NCBI RefSeq assembly: GCF_004917075.1
Contig: NZ_SSYB01000004.1
Location: 646,546-710,545 of the forward strand
DNA from: Geomonas edaphica
Lineage (GTDB): Bacteria; Desulfobacterota; Desulfuromonadia; Geobacterales; Geobacteraceae
Length of the DNA: 64,000 nucleotides
Reading direction: 5' to 3'
Part shown: positions 51,048 through 64,000 of the stretch, piece by piece
Layout: the number at the start of each line of letters is the position of its first letter
Position numbering within the stretch: position 1 is the first letter of the stretch
Made by a program: the position numbers and the translations under genes
The notes under the pieces: generated by a model
Told to the model about the DNA's origin: nothing
Seen by the model: only the letters and a program-made list of their open reading frames with translations
Database searches by the model: none

Positions 51048-52565
51048 CTACTCGACGGCTCTGAGCGGCAACTCGTCGCCCCGCTCGAGGGACTCGCGCG
51101 CGATCTCCATGCTTTCGAGGGCGAAGCGGCGCAGGAAAGGGTGCAGGTATGCCGGCAGCGGGTTGTCGACCATACTGTCCGCGAGACCCACTACTTTGGC
51201 AACCTCGGTTACGTCCCTGCCGCAATGCAGCATGAGGTCCGCGCTGATAAGGAGGCGTTCCCGGATCAGTTCCAGCTCCGGCGTGATCAGTTCGGCGCAG
51301 AAGTGCTCCAGGACCTGCTCGCAATCCTTCCCTTTCCGGTAATCCTCGGCGAAGTCGTAGACGCGCTGGGCCGCCATGTACCACCCCGAAAAGAAGGGAT
51401 CCTCGAACAGGCGCTGGGCCAGCCTTTCTCCCTCCTGAAAGCTAAGGGCCCGCGGCGCTGGAAGCCCGGTCAGCCGCTCGGCCAGCGGGGCAGGGGAGAG
51501 GTCGACGCCGGCGAAGATGCCGCGCCTCATGTAGAAGTCGGCGGGAAGGTAGCAGAGATCGCGGCTCCAGTGCAGGGCGTCGCGAATCAGATCGATGAGG
51601 TATTCGGGAGCGACCTCGATCAGGTCGTCCTGCAAGCGGAACCCCTCCACCTCGGCGAGAAAATTCTCGACCGTCAGTTCCCCGGCGCCCCACGCCGCCA
51701 GTACCCCGCGACGTTCGTGTACCTGCATGTAAAGGACGCTCACCGTGTCAGCACCCGCCCAGCGTGACAGGAGCAGAGAACGGTAGCCGTCGCCGTCCGG
51801 CGGAGTGGCGTAACCGGCATGGAAGGGGAGGTATTCGCGCGGAGGCGGTACCGCAACGCCCAGGAAACGCAGGCGGCGCAGCGCCTTGTCGGCAACGGGT
51901 AGGAGGTCCTGGTCGCATTGTGTGATGAAGTCCTGCAGCACGCCTGCGGCCTGCGGGTCCCTGATCCGGCCGAGCGCCTGCAGTGCTGCATGCACCACTT
52001 CAAGCTCCGGGTGCCAGAGCATAGCCTGGAGCATGAGCGGTGCGTGGGGGTCCCCGGAGCGGTACAGTTCGCGGATGACGATCTGCTGCACCTCGGGAGG
52101 GTGCGAGAGGAAATCGTCAAGGAAGGTAACCATCCCCTCCTCGCCGAGTTGCATCGCTCCCTGCACCTGCTGCCCCAGAGAGCTTGCACCGGGACCGGAT
52201 TTCCCGTCGCTGAAGGGTGCCGAACCGACGTCCACGCCGTACCCTTCCAAGGCGATCATGAGGGCCGCCTTGCCGTCCGCTGCGAGGTCCTGGCGCTTCA
52301 GGGCGATCTGGATCAGCTGGTCCAGCCAGTGCTCCGAGTCGAAGAAGTCCAGGATATAGGCGTACTTAGCGATCAGTTCGCCGGAATTTTCGCGCCAGAG
52401 TTCGCGCACGAGCGGGCGCAGCGCCCTTTTCCCGGCCTCCTGGAACCTGCGTCCGATCTGTTCCATCTCCTCGATGGAGATGCCGTCCCCTTTGAGCCGC
52501 CCCAGAAGATCCAGAATGTCGCGGCGCTCCTTCAGGGAGTTATCCACCTTCTCGCTCTGTTGCAT
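51048..52565 (-). CDS. HEAT-repeat-like protein of unknown function
   Basis: A 505-residue soluble, mostly helical protein. Residues about 20-230 look like HEAT-type repeats, such as QQIVIRELYRSGDPHAPLMLQAMLWHPELEVVHAALQALGRI. The C-terminal half has no motif I recognise but is rich in acidic and aromatic residues (YYLPADFYMRRGIF-like region). There is no signal or membrane helix. The ATG at 52565 has AAGGTAGG upstream; the frame to 52601 has no such support. It lies between gpsA and gyrA on the same strand. A scaffold role is only a guess. Confidence 0.6.
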   Translation of the reverse strand: MQQSEKVDNSLKERRDILDLLGRLKGDGISIEEMEQIGRRFQEAGKRALRPLVRELWRENSGELIAKYAYILDFFDSEHWLDQLIQIALKRQDLAADGKAALMIALEGYGVDVGSAPFSDGKSGPGASSLGQQVQGAMQLGEEGMVTFLDDFLSHPPEVQQIVIRELYRSGDPHAPLMLQAMLWHPELEVVHAALQALGRIRDPQAAGVLQDFITQCDQDLLPVADKALRRLRFLGVAVPPPREYLPFHAGYATPPDGDGYRSLLLSRWAGADTVSVLYMQVHERRGVLAAWGAGELTVENFLAEVEGFRLQDDLIEVAPEYLIDLIRDALHWSRDLCYLPADFYMRRGIFAGVDLSPAPLAERLTGLPAPRALSFQEGERLAQRLFEDPFFSGWYMAAQRVYDFAEDYRKGKDCEQVLEHFCAELITPELELIRERLLISADLMLHCGRDVTEVAKVVGLADSMVDNPLPAYLHPFLRRFALESMEIARESLERGDELPLRAVE

Positions 52566-52663
52566 GGGCCTACCTTTTGTCACTGCATGGCACCCCTCCA
52601 AAGGAGGGCAAAAATTGCATGTCCGGCTGCTGCTGATTGCTGCTGTACTGCCTGTGGTTCTGT

Positions 52664-52729
52664 CGGACGGTCGGACCGGTCGGACCGGTCCGACTAGTCA
52701 GACTGGTCCGACTGGTCGGACAGCTTGTT
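52664..52729. repeat. TCsGACnnG short tandem repeat after gyrA
   Basis: Imperfect units such as GTCGGACCG, GTCCGACTAG and GTCCGACTGG, the same type as 41400-41462. It lies between the gyrA stop and the next gene. Confidence 0.75.
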
Positions 52730-52738
52730 GCCGGGCGC

Positions 52739-55252
<2,514 letters not shown>

Positions 55253-55382
55253 TTAGAAAACCCTTTCCGGTCAAAAGGCGGCAGATTTGGGTGAAATGCC
55301 CCGAAATATGCCATCACAATTGATTTGCAGAGAATATATGCAAAACGCTATCCCTCCCGGCGGGAGGGGAAATTTTTTTTCT

Positions 55383-57794
<2,412 letters not shown>

Positions 57795-57808
57795 TCAGTT
57801 AAACTATC

Positions 57809-57900
57809 CCCTCCCCCGGAGGGGGAGGGTGAGGGAGGGGGATGCTATTGTGTTGTTTTAGATGTTTAGCCCCCACCCGACCTCCCCCCTCCGGGAGGAG
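57809..57900. repeat. Polypyrimidine palindromes between recF and gyrB
   Basis: Two facing units: CCCTCCCCCGGAGGGGGAGGG and, after about 40 bases of A/T-rich sequence, CCTCCCCCCTCCGGGAGG. Same family as 79-189. Confidence 0.65.
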
Positions 57901-57922
57901 TTTTTGATCTGGCGGTGAACAG

Positions 57923-59017
57923 CTACTGCAAAATTTTTCCTTCCTTGATCCGGAAGGTCCTGTTCTCTTCCATCTCATCGATCGCCACGTTGGCAAGCGA
58001 CGTCGTGGTGATGAAGACCTGCATTTCCCTTTTCTTCAGGAAATCCATCAGGTTCCTGTTGCGTTCCCGGTCGAGCTCGCTTGTCATGTCGTCCAGAAGG
58101 AGTACCGGAGGCGCCTCGAAACATCTCGTTATGTACTCGATCTCCGCCATCTTCAGGGCCAGTACGAAGGAGCGCTGCTGTCCCTGCGAGGCGAAGTGAC
58201 GTGCCGAGCGACCGTTCAAGCCGAAGTAGAGGTCGTCGCGGTGCGGTCCGATGGCGGTGGTCATGCGCCGCCTTTCCTCCGCCGCGTGTGCCTTCAGCGC
58301 ATCGGCCAGCGCCGCAGCAGGATCACGAAGGAAGGCTTCCTCGTTCACCCCGTGCAGCCGGTACTCGATCTGCACCGTCTCGTCGTTGCCGGAAATCTCG
58401 CTGTAGAACCCCTGCAACAGCTTTCCTATCTCGCAGAGGTACGCCTTTCTTCTCTCGATCACGAGCTGCGCCGCCTGGATCAGCTGCTCGGTCCAGACTT
58501 CGATCCCGGAACTCTCGCCGATCTTCAGGAGGGCGTTTCGGTTCTTAAGGATCTTCGAGTAATCGTGATAGGCGGACAGGTAACTGAGATCGCAGGTGAA
58601 TACCGCCCGGTCCAGGTACCTGCGCCGCAAATCGGGTCCCCCGCGCACCATGGAAATCTCCTCCGGCGTGAAGAGGACAACGTTCAGGTTGCCGAAGAAA
58701 TCATCCAGGCGCGTCGCGAGCTTGCTGTCGATCTTCGCCTTTTTGCCCTGCTTCTCCAGAAGTACCGCTATCTCGCGAGTGACGCGGTCCCGCTCGACCG
58801 ATCCCTTCACCAGGGCAAACTCCGAGCCGAACGCGATCAGCTCGACGTTTTTCGCCTGCTTGAAAGACTTCATCGTCGCAAGGAGGTAGATCGATTCCAG
58901 CAGGTTGGTCTTGCCCTGGCCGTTGTTGCCGTAAAAAACGTTGAACTTCTTGCCCGGAGCAAGTTCCAAGTTTTGCAGGTTACGGAAGGAAGCAAGTTTG
59001 AGTTTTATCAGTTTCAT
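57923..59017 (-). CDS. recF: DNA replication and repair protein RecF
   Basis: A 364-residue SMC-like ATPase that loads RecA at gaps. Walker A is YGNNGQGKTNLLE (about 30), the signature is ASQGQQRSFVLALKMAE (about 275) and Walker B is VLLLDDMTSELD. Full length. It follows dnaN by 40 bases. Confidence 0.95.
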   Translation of the reverse strand: MKLIKLKLASFRNLQNLELAPGKKFNVFYGNNGQGKTNLLESIYLLATMKSFKQAKNVELIAFGSEFALVKGSVERDRVTREIAVLLEKQGKKAKIDSKLATRLDDFFGNLNVVLFTPEEISMVRGGPDLRRRYLDRAVFTCDLSYLSAYHDYSKILKNRNALLKIGESSGIEVWTEQLIQAAQLVIERRKAYLCEIGKLLQGFYSEISGNDETVQIEYRLHGVNEEAFLRDPAAALADALKAHAAEERRRMTTAIGPHRDDLYFGLNGRSARHFASQGQQRSFVLALKMAEIEYITRCFEAPPVLLLDDMTSELDRERNRNLMDFLKKREMQVFITTTSLANVAIDEMEENRTFRIKEGKILQ

Positions 59018-59057
59018 CAGGGCCTTAAAAACACAGGCTGGCTAGTTCTCACCCCTT

Positions 59058-60176
59058 TTACAGCCGCATCGGCATGATGACCGCCAGGAACTCCTCGCTC
59101 TCCACCGCCTTCATGATCACCGGGGAAAGCTCGTCCTTAAGCTTCAGCTCAACCTCGCGCTGCTCCATGACGGAGAGGACATCGATCAGGTACTTGGCGT
59201 TGAAACGTGCGGAGATGTTGATGCCTTCGTAATCGATCTCGATCTCCTCGCGCGCCTCGCCGAGCTCCGGGTTGCTGGAGGAGATGATGACCTGCTCGGG
59301 GCTCACGTCGATCTTCACCCCTTTGAACTTCTCGCTGGAGAGGATTGACATCCTCTTCAGGGAATGGAGGAACTTGTCCCGGCTGATCTGCACGATGCGG
59401 TCGTTGCTCATCGGGATGACCTTGGTGTAGTCCGGGAACTCGCCGTCGATGAGGCGCATCACCACTACGGTGTTACCCTTTTTGATCACCGCGCTGTTGT
59501 CCATGAAGCCCAGCATGATCTCGCCGTCTTCCTCTTCGACCATCTTCTTCAACTCGAAGATACCCTTCTTCGGGAAGATGACCCCCTTGGAGAGCTCGGC
59601 GGTGATGTTGCCGTTGATCGCCTTCTGGGAAACGGAAAGACGGTGGCCGTCGGTGGCGACCATCTTGAGGACGTTGGCGCCGTTCTCCTCGAACGCCTTG
59701 ATGAAGACACCGTTCAGGTTGTACTTCGTCTCGTCGTAGCAGATGGCATAGGAGGTTTTCTCGATCATGTCCGCGAGGATCTCGTTCTTGAAGATCAGGA
59801 AGCTCTCCTCCTTCACCTTGGGGAAGTAGGGGAATTCCTCGGAGGAGAGACCGACGATGTTGAAGCGGGCCTTGCCGCAGGTGATCTCTACCCAGTCGTT
59901 GTCCTTGGTGGTGAAGAGGATCTCTTCGTCCGGCATCTCCTTGACGATCTCGTAAAGCTTCTTGGCCGAGACGGTGATCTTCCCTTCGCGGATGACCTTG
60001 GTCGGGTAGGAGCTCTTCATGCCGACCTCGAGGTCAGTGGCCGTGATGAAGAGCTGGTCGTTGTGAACCTCAAGCAGGGCATTGGAGAGAATGGGCATGG
60101 TGTTGCGCTTTTCTACGATACCCTGGATTCTCTGGAGGGCTTTCATAAAAATCTCTTTGCTGATTCTGAATTCCAT
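59058..60176 (-). CDS. dnaN: DNA polymerase III beta sliding clamp
   Basis: The 372-residue ring subunit that tethers polymerases to DNA. Three repeated clamp folds are recognisable. The N-terminus MEFRISKEIFMKALQRIQGIVEKRNTMPILSN and the C-terminus AVIMPMRL, with its peptide-binding pocket residues, are typical. GGAGAGAAG precedes the ATG. It is separated from dnaA by a 219-bp gap with DnaA-box-like sites. Confidence 0.97.
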   Translation of the reverse strand: MEFRISKEIFMKALQRIQGIVEKRNTMPILSNALLEVHNDQLFITATDLEVGMKSSYPTKVIREGKITVSAKKLYEIVKEMPDEEILFTTKDNDWVEITCGKARFNIVGLSSEEFPYFPKVKEESFLIFKNEILADMIEKTSYAICYDETKYNLNGVFIKAFEENGANVLKMVATDGHRLSVSQKAINGNITAELSKGVIFPKKGIFELKKMVEEEDGEIMLGFMDNSAVIKKGNTVVVMRLIDGEFPDYTKVIPMSNDRIVQISRDKFLHSLKRMSILSSEKFKGVKIDVSPEQVIISSSNPELGEAREEIEIDYEGINISARFNAKYLIDVLSVMEQREVELKLKDELSPVIMKAVESEEFLAVIMPMRL

Positions 60177-60395
60177 GTCTTCTCTCCGGTTCTGTTTTTA
60201 TTATTATGTTTATAAGTAATGATCGTAGTAGTAGATAGTGTCCTGTTGATACTGTGGACAACCATGCTTAACCTTTGAAAGTGCTGCGTTTTCGCCTCTG
60301 GAAATCGTGCGGGAAAACTTCAGTCGTTTTTCCAGTTTCTGCACAGCTTTTTTTGACACGGCTTTATCCCGCCGAGTTATGCACAGTTTTCCCCA
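60177..60395. other. oriC: Probable part of oriC between dnaA and dnaN
   Basis: It contains TGTTGATAC and TGTGGACAA back to back (60244-60261; the second is TTGTCCACA on the other strand), TTCTGCACA (60338-60346) and TTATGCACA (60377-60385), all close to the DnaA box TTATnCACA. A TAG-TAG-TAG-a-TAG run (60226-60238) and an A/T-rich stretch (60193-60220) sit beside the paired boxes, as in DnaA-trio/unwinding layouts. Confidence 0.55.
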
Positions 60396-61787
60396 CTAAG
60401 TGAACAGCTTTTTCTTGATGTCTTCCACAGTCGCTTTCAGGTCCGCATCGGCCGCTAACTGCTTCTCGATCTTCTTCACCGAGTGGATTATCGTCGAGTG
60501 ATCCTTGCCGCCAAACTTCTCGCCGATCTCCGGGTAGGACGCCTTGGTGAGCTCCCGGCATATATATATGGCTATCTGGCGCGGCACCACGAGCGTCTTG
60601 ATGCGTTTGTCCGATTTGAGCTCCGAGAGCTTGATGCGGAAGTGTTCCGCCACCGTCTTCTGGATCATCTCAACGGATATGTCGCGGGTCTTCTCGACGA
60701 TGATGTCCTTCATCACCTCTTTGGCCATGCCTAGGGTGATCTCCTGGCCGGTGAGGCTCGCGAAGGCCTCCAGGCGGATCAGCATCCCCTCAAGCTCGCG
60801 GATGTTGCTCGTCGCCCCTTCGGCGAGGAAGAGCGCCACGTCGTCCGGAAGGTTTACCGCGTGCATGTCCGACTTCTTCTTGAGAATGGCGACCTTGGTT
60901 TCCACGCCCGGCGGCTGGATGTCTGCGATGAGACCCCACTCGAAGCGCGATCTCAGGCGCTCTTCCAGACCGGGGATGTCCTTCGGGAACTTGTCCGAGG
61001 TCACCACGATCTGCTTGTGCGACTCGTAGAGCGCGTTGAAGGTGTGAAAGAACTCTTCCTGGGTCGCTTCTTTTCCCGCCATGAACTGGATGTCGTCGAT
61101 GAGCAGCAGGTCCATTTTCCTGAACTTGTTGCGGAACTCGTCCATCTTCTTGTAACGCAGCGAGTTGATCATCTCGTTCATGAACTTCTCGGACGAGTAG
61201 TAGCAGATCTTGGCCTTAGGGTTCTTTGCCAGGATCTGGTTCCCGATCGCGTTCACGAGGTGCGTCTTACCCAGACCCACGCCGCCGTAGATGAAGAGAG
61301 GGTTGTAGTTCGTGGCCGGCTTGTTCGCCACCGCCTGTGAAGCGGCATAGGCGAACTGGTTGCTCGGCCCCGAGACGAAGGACTCGAAGGTGTACTTGGA
61401 GTTGAGGTTAGGGACGAGATCGTTCTTCTTGTCCTTCACCGGCTCTTTATCCTTTTCCCTTTCTTTGTCCTGCTCCTTCTCTTTATCCTTTTCCTTCCCC
61501 TTTGCCTTCGGTTCCTTTTCCACCTTAGGTTCGGCGGACTCCGGCTGGGGGTCGGCGACGTGGAACTCTATGTGGTAATTCTTCGAGGTGATCGCGGAGA
61601 GAACTTCCTTGATCATGGAGAGGTACTTCTCGGTAACCCATTTCTGAAAGAAGACGCTCGGTACTTCGATGACTACGGTGTCGGCTGTGGCGCCGAGAAA
61701 CTTCAACGGCTCGATCCAGGTCGTGTAAGTCTGTTCAGTTAGAACTTGTTTCAGGTTTGCCTGGGCTTCCAGCCAAATGTTTTCCAT
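60396..61787 (-). CDS. dnaA: Chromosomal replication initiator DnaA
   Basis: A 463-residue AAA+ initiator. Domain I (1-80) starts IWLEAQANLKQVL. Domain II is a K/E/D-rich linker at about 84-123. The ATPase domain has GGVGLGKTHLVNAIG (168-182) and LLIDDIQFMAG. Domain IV ends with the DnaA-box-reading motif GGKDHSTIIHSVKKIEK. It is the first gene of the leftward replication block. The ATG at 61787 is supported by the conserved N-terminus; the upstream ribosome site is weak. Confidence 0.97.
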   Translation of the reverse strand: MENIWLEAQANLKQVLTEQTYTTWIEPLKFLGATADTVVIEVPSVFFQKWVTEKYLSMIKEVLSAITSKNYHIEFHVADPQPESAEPKVEKEPKAKGKEKDKEKEQDKEREKDKEPVKDKKNDLVPNLNSKYTFESFVSGPSNQFAYAASQAVANKPATNYNPLFIYGGVGLGKTHLVNAIGNQILAKNPKAKICYYSSEKFMNEMINSLRYKKMDEFRNKFRKMDLLLIDDIQFMAGKEATQEEFFHTFNALYESHKQIVVTSDKFPKDIPGLEERLRSRFEWGLIADIQPPGVETKVAILKKKSDMHAVNLPDDVALFLAEGATSNIRELEGMLIRLEAFASLTGQEITLGMAKEVMKDIIVEKTRDISVEMIQKTVAEHFRIKLSELKSDKRIKTLVVPRQIAIYICRELTKASYPEIGEKFGGKDHSTIIHSVKKIEKQLAADADLKATVEDIKKKLFT

Positions 61788-61988
61788 GGAGAGAGGCCTT
61801 TTTTTTCACTGTTTTTAAACAGCTTTATCAACAACTGTTGATAAGAAATAAGATAGGTAATTTCAGTGGCTTATCTGATTTTAAACAGTCTAAGCCTATG
61901 TTAATTTTTTTAGCGTGTCAGACTAACATGCCGTCCCCTTTGTTGGCAAGGCAAAACTTGTCGCAGCTAATGGCTCAGGAAAAAGCCC
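61788..61988. other. oriC: Probable oriC/dnaA regulatory region between dnaA and rpmH
   Basis: Rich in A/T. TTATCAACA (61825-61833), two bases, then TGTTGATAA (61836-61844) form a perfect palindromic pair of DnaA-box-like 9-mers. CTGTTTTTAAACAG (61809-61822) and CTGATTTTAAACAG (61875-61888) are direct repeats, each itself an inverted repeat. They lie between the divergent dnaA and rpmH genes, so they may serve origin function, dnaA autoregulation or both. Confidence 0.6.
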
Positions 61989-62017
61989 TTGACAAGAACT
62001 GGTGTTTATGTTTAAGT
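61989..62017 (+). promoter_or_regulatory. Promoter of rpmH
   Basis: TTGACA (61989-61994), 17 bases, TTAAGT (62012-62017). It lies about 55 bases before the rpmH ATG; AAGGAG stands 9 bases upstream of that ATG. Confidence 0.55.
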
Positions 62018-62071
62018 TCGACACTTGCCTTTAAAAGCATTGTTACCTCAAGACTTAAGGAGTAGATAAAG

Positions 62072-62221
62072 ATGAAAAGAACCTTCCAGCCGAGCAATAC
62101 CTCCAGGAAGAGGACCCACGGTTTCCTCGTTCGCATGTCCACCAAGAACGGCCGTCTCGTCATCAAGAGGAGAAGGGCTAAAGGGCGCAAGCGCCTTTCC
62201 GTAGGCATTGCTACCAAGTAA
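62072..62221 (+). CDS. rpmH: 50S ribosomal protein L34
   Basis: A 49-residue, very basic protein: [22 protein letters not shown], then [11 protein letters not shown]. This is the normal length and sequence of L34. It is the first gene of the rpmH-rnpA-yidD-yidC block that sits beside dnaA in many bacteria. A ribosome site AAGGAG is present. Confidence 0.97.
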   Translation: MKRTFQPSNTSRKRTHGFLVRMSTKNGRLVIKRRRAKGRKRLSVGIATK

Positions 62222-62229
62222 TCTACTTT

Positions 62230-62583
62230 TTGTCCTGCTCGGATTTTCCCAAAGCTGAACGCCTGCGCAGACGCCCCGAGTTCCTGCAGTTCAATGACGG
62301 CGCATCGAAGATGCATACGCCGCATTTTCTGCTGTTATGGAAAGCGAAGGACGGTGGCGTCACGAGGGTCGGATTTACCGCTAGCAAGAAGGTGGGTAAC
62401 GCCGTAGCCAGAAACTTCATCAAGCGAAGGCTGCGGGAGTTTTACAGGCAGAACAAGTCTCTTTTCATCTTGGCCGACTTCAACATCGTTGCCAAGAAAG
62501 GGGCGGACTTGCTTGACTTTCACCAGATCTCAACCGAGCTCGCAGCCGCCTTCGGGCGGCTGCGTAAAAAACATGGTCACTAG
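62230..62583 (+). CDS. rnpA: Ribonuclease P protein component
   Basis: The 117-residue protein subunit of RNase P, which helps the RNA subunit mature tRNA 5' ends. The RNR motif [15 protein letters not shown] and the preceding [13 protein letters not shown] are present. The start is TTG at 62230, 8 bases after rpmH; another start would remove conserved N-terminal residues. Its end overlaps yidD. Confidence 0.93.
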   Translation: MSCSDFPKAERLRRRPEFLQFNDGASKMHTPHFLLLWKAKDGGVTRVGFTASKKVGNAVARNFIKRRLREFYRQNKSLFILADFNIVAKKGADLLDFHQISTELAAAFGRLRKKHGH

Positions 62584-62785
62584 CATACTCAAAGGCCTTG
62601 TCGTTCTCTATCAGAGATTCATATCTCCGCTCAAGGCCCCATCCTGCCGTTTTTACCCCACCTGTTCGCATTACTCCTTACAAGCATTGGAAAAATACGG
62701 CCCTCTGAAAGGGTTGTGGCTGACGGCAGTGCGCATTCTGAAATGCCACCCGTTTCACCCGGGCGGTTACGATCCGGTCAAATAG
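62573..62785 (+). CDS. yidD: Membrane protein insertion efficiency factor YidD
   Basis: A 70-residue protein with the family pattern [30 protein letters not shown] and the ending [12 protein letters not shown]. It probably assists YidC-dependent insertion at the inner membrane. The ATG at 62573 overlaps rnpA by 11 bases, the common arrangement; the open frame upstream merely overlaps rnpA. Confidence 0.95.
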   Translation: MVTSILKGLVVLYQRFISPLKAPSCRFYPTCSHYSLQALEKYGPLKGLWLTAVRILKCHPFHPGGYDPVK

Positions 62786-62808
62786 TCTAGTCTCTCCAGG
62801 AGCATATA

Positions 62809-64000
62809 ATGGAAAAACGTCTTATCGTAGCGATACTGCTCTCCATCGGGGTTCTGTACGCTTATACCTTTGTCTTTCCTCCCGCGAAGCCTGCACCCAC
62901 CGGTAACGTAGCCAAGCAGGGGGCCGTCAGTTCCGCTACGGCAGCCACCGCAGCTACTGCCGCGGCACCGCAAGCTGCTGCACCGACTGCTCCCATAGCA
63001 GTTCCCGCACAGCCTGCTTCAACCGCGCGTGACATCACCGTCGACACCGATCTCTACAGCGCGGTCTTCTCCACCCAGGGTGCCGGTCTGAAGAAGTTTG
63101 TCCTTAAGAAGTACAAGGACGTTGCCGGGGCAAAGGGTAAGGGGATCGTTCTCGTTGACGAGACAGCCGCCAACCGCTTCAGCCTCCTGAGCGACTCCCG
63201 CGAGCTCGGTTTGAATCCGAACTCGATGTATGCCGTAGCAGGCAATGATCTCCAGTTGACCAACGCCAACAAGGGGACCCTCGAATTCAGTACGACGACC
63301 CCGCAAGGCGTCGTGTTCAAGAAGACCTACACCTTCTCCGGTGATTCCTACCGGATCGACCTGGTGGAGCAGGTTCAGAATGCCGGTGCCGCTCAGGTAT
63401 CCGGTACACTGCACCTGCTGCAGAACGCACGTGTCGTTGACCAGAAGGCCGGCGGGGGGCGTTACGAGGTCTACGGCCCGTCCACGCTCACCGACAATGC
63501 TGTCAAGAGCGAGAAGCTCGACAACCTGCTCAAGGCCCCCGTGCAATTCGACAAGGGTGTTCTCTGGTCCGCCTTCGCCGACAAGTACTTCATGGACAGC
63601 GTCATCGCCGAGAAGGGGAGCATCGCGCAGGTGCGTCTCTCCCGTCCCGGCAGCGACTCCATGCTGAGGGATATCGTGTCTCCGGCCGTCAGCGTCGCCC
63701 CCGGGCAGAGCGCTTCCGTCAGCTACGCGCTTTACTACGGCCCGAAGGATCTCGACATCCTGAAGGCGCAGGGGAGCCGGCTCGAAGAGGTGATTGATTA
63801 CGGCTGGTTCGCAGCCATTGCGAAGCCGCTCGTGGTCTTCCTCAAGTTCCTTTACAAGTACACCGGCAACTACGGCATCGCCATCATCATCATCACCTGC
63901 ATCCTGAAGGCGCTGTTCTTCCCGCTCACGCACAAGAGCTACAAGTCCATGAAGGACATGCAGAAGATCCAGCCCAAGATGAATGAGCTGAAGGAGAAGC
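62809..64000 (+). CDS. yidC: Membrane protein insertase YidC (5' part)
   Basis: At least 397 residues are visible and the gene runs off the window. An N-terminal helix (about 4-24) is followed by an Ala/Pro/Thr-rich linker (about 28-72), the large periplasmic beta domain of Gram-negative YidC, and the start of the conserved core (YKYTGNYGIAIIIITCILKALFFPLTHKSYKSM). It inserts proteins into the inner membrane with or without Sec. CAGGAG precedes the ATG. It comes after yidD in the same operon. Confidence 0.95.
   Translation, partial: MEKRLIVAILLSIGVLYAYTFVFPPAKPAPTGNVAKQGAVSSATAATAATAAAPQAAAPTAPIAVPAQPASTARDITVDTDLYSAVFSTQGAGLKKFVLKKYKDVAGAKGKGIVLVDETAANRFSLLSDSRELGLNPNSMYAVAGNDLQLTNANKGTLEFSTTTPQGVVFKKTYTFSGDSYRIDLVEQVQNAGAAQVSGTLHLLQNARVVDQKAGGGRYEVYGPSTLTDNAVKSEKLDNLLKAPVQFDKGVLWSAFADKYFMDSVIAEKGSIAQVRLSRPGSDSMLRDIVSPAVSVAPGQSASVSYALYYGPKDLDILKAQGSRLEEVIDYGWFAAIAKPLVVFLKFLYKYTGNYGIAIIIITCILKALFFPLTHKSYKSMKDMQKIQPKMNELKEK

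Noticed and set aside
55353-55380. Terminator between gyrB and gyrA
   Set aside because: The hairpin is followed by T only on the plus strand, where no gene is transcribed toward it. It matches the dispersed repeat family.

Overview
The window is about 64 kb of a GC-rich bacterial chromosome and includes the dnaA end of the replication origin. It most likely comes from the Geobacteraceae (Desulfuromonadales), perhaps near Geomonas, Citrifermentans or Geobacter. This rests on the HdrABC-FlxABCD and NfnAB bifurcation genes, a di-haem peroxidase, many sensor kinases, SelB, and numerous short palindromic intergenic repeats. The genus is my inference; no 16S gene is present.

Layout, left to right. 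0-1.4 kb: tdh (tail) and kbl, threonine catabolism. 1.6-7.1 kb, minus strand: a caa3-type cytochrome oxidase operon (SCO1-like, coxA, coxC, coxD, coxB with fused cytochrome c, ctaB, small Cys protein). 7.3-9.2 kb: a 59-aa exported peptide, then a chemoreceptor ending in a hemerythrin domain behind a sigma-28-type promoter. 9.4-13.3 kb: hemH, a zinc-ribbon protein, a MoxR-like ATPase and a TraB-like protein in one tight run. 13.4-19.5 kb, minus strand: selB and a heterodimeric ABC exporter whose two genes are separated by a three-unit tandem repeat. 20.0-31.1 kb, plus strand: hdrCBA, flxDCBA, an EamA transporter and nfnAB. 31.4-32.5 kb: cytochrome c peroxidase. 32.5-38 kb, minus strand: a hybrid kinase, a FadL-type porin and corA. 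38-42.4 kb: hemE, a radical SAM/SPASM enzyme and an ABC-2 transporter. 42.4-49.8 kb: four sensor kinases in a row. 49.9-52.6 kb: gpsA and a HEAT-like protein. 52.7-61.8 kb, minus strand: gyrA, gyrB, recF, dnaN, dnaA. 62.1-64 kb, plus strand: rpmH, rnpA, yidD, yidC (cut by the window end).

How it fits together. The Hdr-Flx and Nfn clusters suggest an anaerobe that balances NADH, NADPH, ferredoxin and a thiol/disulfide pool by flavin-based bifurcation. The caa3 oxidase, peroxidase and hemerythrin receptor suggest it also meets and uses some oxygen. Haem supply (hemH, hemE, ctaB, a radical SAM enzyme) is scattered through the window. The dnaA-gyrA and rpmH-yidC blocks diverge from the probable origin at about 60.2-62.1 kb, where DnaA-box-like sites, including a perfect palindromic pair, can be read.

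A second theme is at least seven families of short, mostly palindromic intergenic repeats. They sit between genes of the same operon, including every large gap of the hdr-flx operon. I saw no rRNA, tRNA, CRISPR array, prophage or insertion sequence.
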